Shown in pieces: positions 61,982 through 64,000 of a stretch of DNA of 64,000 nt. Position numbers and translations under genes: made by a program. The stretch lies in the NCBI RefSeq assembly GCF_900167975.1, contig NZ_FUZU01000005.1, positions 377,001-441,000 of the forward strand. Direction: 5' to 3'. Numbering within the stretch: position 1 is the first letter of the stretch; each line of letters opens with the position of its first letter. Origin of the DNA: Ohtaekwangia koreensis (GTDB taxonomy: Bacteria; Bacteroidota; Bacteroidia; Cytophagales; Cyclobacteriaceae). The notes under the pieces were generated by a model. The model did no database searches. It was given only the letters and a program-made list of their open reading frames with translations, and was not told where the DNA came from.

Positions 61982-62983
61982 ATGGACAGTGCCCGTTTGA
62001 CCTATCTTTTTCACCGTTATATAAATCAGACCTGTACGGAGGATGAGCGAAATGAATTTTTGCTGTTGATCAGTCAGCCTGACTATGAAGTCCAGGTAAA
62101 AGATCTTATGAAAAATCTCTGGAATACAGTTCCGCAAGAAGAGGGAATTCCGCTGATGCGGACTGAAAAAATGTTGGAAGAGATCTGGAGTGCTGGTGAA
62201 CAAAAAACTTTGGACAGCAGAAGGTTTGTTTTTCCTGCCTGGAGTAAGGTAGCAGCGATGCTGACGCTGATGGTATGCAGTGCAGTTATAGGGTACTATA
62301 TATTACGTCCGGAGGATACGAAGGCTCTTGCCGCACAGTCTTCTGCTCCGGCAGAGCACCAGATTATCAAGCTTCCTGATGGAAGTATAGTAGTGCTTAA
62401 TGCGGGCAGTACACTTCAATTTCCGGAATCTTTTAAAGGCAAGCTCAACCGTGAAGTTACACTTACGGGCGAAGGATATTTTGATATCATCCATGATCTC
62501 TCTCAACCCTTCATTGTACATACAGGTAATTTGAGTACAACGGTGCTGGGTACAGCCTTTAATATTAAAGCATATCCGCAGGCAAATGATATAACGGTAA
62601 CGGTAACACGTGGTAAAGTAAAAGTGAGCGATGAAAAGAAAGTGATCGGTATCATCACACCAGATCAGCAGATAAAATTCGATAAACTTCAGCAAAAGTC
62701 ACAGCAACAACAGGTGGATAGTCGTGTAGCCATAGCGTGGTCTGACAACGATATTTTCTTTGATGACAACACCCTCGCAGATGTAGCCCTGGCGTTGGAG
62801 CAACGCTTTCATATAGCGATAGCTTTTGATAATGAAGCGATTAAGGCTTGCCGCTTTACAGCAACGTTTGTGCGCGGTGAAGACCTGAACCAGATACTAA
62901 CGGTGATCTGTGAATTCAACGGTTCGCATTTTACCCGTGATGCAGCAGGCAACATTCTTATACAGGGAGGAGCCGGATGCTGA
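61982..62983 (+). CDS. FecR-family anti-sigma factor
   Basis: Inner-membrane regulator of 333 residues. Cytoplasmic anti-sigma part about 1-85 (YLFHRYINQTCTEDERNEF), one TM about 88-108 (VAAMLTLMVCSAVIGYYIL), periplasmic FecR domain about 118-215 (HQIIKLPDGSIVVLNAGSTL, LTGEGYFDI, VLGTAFNIKAY), and DUF4974 at about 255-330 (DNTLADVALALEQRF). It should hold the upstream ECF sigma factor inactive and receive a signal from the STN domain of the SusC that follows. The gap of 157 bp to the sigma gene is larger than usual. Confidence 0.95.
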   Translation: MDSARLTYLFHRYINQTCTEDERNEFLLLISQPDYEVQVKDLMKNLWNTVPQEEGIPLMRTEKMLEEIWSAGEQKTLDSRRFVFPAWSKVAAMLTLMVCSAVIGYYILRPEDTKALAAQSSAPAEHQIIKLPDGSIVVLNAGSTLQFPESFKGKLNREVTLTGEGYFDIIHDLSQPFIVHTGNLSTTVLGTAFNIKAYPQANDITVTVTRGKVKVSDEKKVIGIITPDQQIKFDKLQQKSQQQQVDSRVAIAWSDNDIFFDDNTLADVALALEQRFHIAIAFDNEAIKACRFTATFVRGEDLNQILTVICEFNGSHFTRDAAGNILIQGGAGC

Positions 62984-63033
62984 TATATCAAGATATATAG
63001 ATTACCTAAACGGATAGACCAAAACCCAAACCT

Positions 63034-63060
63034 ATGAAAAGACTATACGCTGAGACCTGA
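63034..63060 (+). other. Eight-codon leader ORF
   Basis: ATG AAA AGA CTA TAC GCT GAG ACC TGA follows AAAACCCAAACCT, a context typical of SusC start sites in these bacteria, but stops at once. A hairpin comes next and the true SusC start is 123 bp further on. Either a leader peptide or a relic start. Confidence 0.3.
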
Positions 63061-63090
63061 AGCATCCCGAAGACTCCCCGCCAAGGGCAG

Positions 63091-63111
63091 GGAGCTTCTT
63101 CAGAAAGCTCC
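63091..63111 (+). promoter_or_regulatory. Hairpin in the SusC 4 leader
   Basis: GGAGCTT (63091-63097) pairs with AAGCTCC (63105-63111), loop CTTCAGA. No T-run follows, so an RNA leader structure is likelier than a terminator. Confidence 0.4.
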
Positions 63112-63182
63112 TGTTGCACGACTGGCATCGGCAGCAGGTGTGTTTTAAATAATTCCTCAATCACTTAAAACATATCAAAAAT

Positions 63183-64000
63183 ATGAATTTTTCTGTGTCT
63201 CATGCAGAAGGGAGGCCGTGTTTTATCCATACGGCAAACCTTGCATGGCTGATCCATCAACCATTTATTCGTCAGCTTATGCGCATTAGTTTGCTTCTGA
63301 TGGCTTTTTCACTTACGTGTCTCACGATGCTTCTGGCCACGCCAGGCAAAGGGCAAGGCGCGGAGACCACGCAGGTTACACTGGAACTCAACGATGAAAC
63401 GTTGGTGTCTGCGCTTAAAAAAATTGAACTCAAAACTCCGTTCCGTTTTGTATACCGGAACAAGGAAATTAAATCGGCCGATCATCTTTCATTACCCGAG
63501 GGTACACGCAGCGTATCGGAGACACTCGATCTTTTACTCGCAAACAAGTCTCTTACATTTCGTCAGATCAATAATAACATTTTGATTGAGCGCAAAGAAG
63601 ATATAGCGGTCCAAAGCGAGCTGGCAAGTGAAAGCGGTGCACCTATACAACAAAGTGTTACAGGCAAAGCAACATCTGCTGAAGATGGAAGCCCGTTACC
63701 GGGTGTAAGCGTATTGATTAAAGGAACACAAACCGGAACGGTGACCGATGTGCAGGGTAATTATTCCTTATCGACAACCGGAAGCGATGCTATACTGGTA
63801 TTCTCGTTTATAGGGTATAAATCTACGGAAGTGGCAGTCGAAGGAAGAAGTACGGTAGACGTATCGTTGCAAACCGATGTCACGCAACTCACCGAGGTAG
63901 TGGTTACATCCTTTGGTATAGAGCAGGAAAAAAGATCTGTTGGTTTTTCTGCACAAGCGGTAAAAGGAGAGAATTTGATTCAAACACGTCAGCCCAATGT
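63183..64000 (+). CDS. SusC-type TonB receptor with STN signalling domain, 3' end outside window
   Basis: First 272 residues of a transducer-type SusC. Start at 63183 gives a long N-region before the hydrophobic signal; a Met at residue 33 (63279, MRISLLLMAFSLTCL) is an alternative. An STN domain (about 62-125: LELNDETLVSALKKIELKTP, FRFVYRNKEI) precedes CarboxypepD_reg (about 150-235: GKATSAEDGSPLPGVSVLIK) and the beginning of the plug (TEVVVTSFGIEQEKRSVGF). The STN domain contacts FecR in the periplasm, completing an ECF sigma/FecR/receptor set. The TSFGIEQEKR junction is a known variant of the SusC signature. The frame is open to the window edge, and a SusD gene is expected beyond it. Confidence 0.95.
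   Translation, partial: MNFSVSHAEGRPCFIHTANLAWLIHQPFIRQLMRISLLLMAFSLTCLTMLLATPGKGQGAETTQVTLELNDETLVSALKKIELKTPFRFVYRNKEIKSADHLSLPEGTRSVSETLDLLLANKSLTFRQINNNILIERKEDIAVQSELASESGAPIQQSVTGKATSAEDGSPLPGVSVLIKGTQTGTVTDVQGNYSLSTTGSDAILVFSFIGYKSTEVAVEGRSTVDVSLQTDVTQLTEVVVTSFGIEQEKRSVGFSAQAVKGENLIQTRQPN

Overview
The window looks like a chromosome segment of a soil- or plant-polymer-degrading Bacteroidota, most likely order Cytophagales (Chryseolinea/Ohtaekwangia-like; the genus is an inference). The reasons are three SusC/SusD pairs plus a fourth SusC start, two enzymes with type IX secretion (T9SS) tails, lipoproteins with acidic residues after the lipobox Cys, promoters of the TAnnTTTG type, and moderate GC. 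No rRNA, tRNA, CRISPR array, IS element or phage module was seen.

Layout. 1-5.7 kb: a 5'-cut HupE/UreJ-type membrane protein, a YceI protein, an NmrA-like SDR divergent from its HxlR regulator, a CBS-PAS protein ending in a DHp-like helix without an ATPase domain, and a free-standing NUMOD4/HNH endonuclease. 5.9-13.0 kb: a tight five-gene unit of FN3 lipoprotein, TonB-dependent receptor, TPR/coiled-coil/PP2C phosphatase, SiaB-type kinase and SiaC phosphoprotein. This is a Sia-like phospho-switch attached to an outer-membrane receptor, without the diguanylate cyclase known from Pseudomonas.

13.0-41.5 kb: two neighbouring beta-glucan utilisation loci, each with a membrane-spanning one-component regulator (propeller, Y_Y_Y, TM, coiled coil, LuxR HTH), SusC, SusD and a PKD glycan-binding lipoprotein. 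Locus 1 adds two T9SS-secreted GH5-CBM6 enzymes and a GH3. Locus 2 adds two GH16 endo-glucanases. Laminarin-type or fungal beta-1,3(1,6)-glucan is the likely target. Four promoter regions in these loci share a direct repeat (GAnGTA-type half-sites, 11-bp period), which I propose as the operator of the two paralogous regulators.

41.6-52.0 kb: a glucuronoxylan module with an SDR (probable fructuronate reductase), GH67, a LacI regulator, GH115, GH10 xylanase and mannonate dehydratase UxuA, followed by a small Zn-ribbon-like protein. A frameshifted remnant of a GH35/DUF5597 beta-galactosidase lies just upstream of, and runs into, the GH115 start. 52-57.7 kb: a STAS-like small protein and a third SusC/SusD pair. 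58.4-64 kb: a DUF418 membrane protein, two orphan ORFs, and an ECF sigma / FecR / STN-SusC cell-surface signalling set that runs off the end.

Intrinsic terminators bound most units. Two of them sit inside the glucan operons and may tune enzyme output relative to SusCD. TATA-containing words are strikingly frequent throughout.
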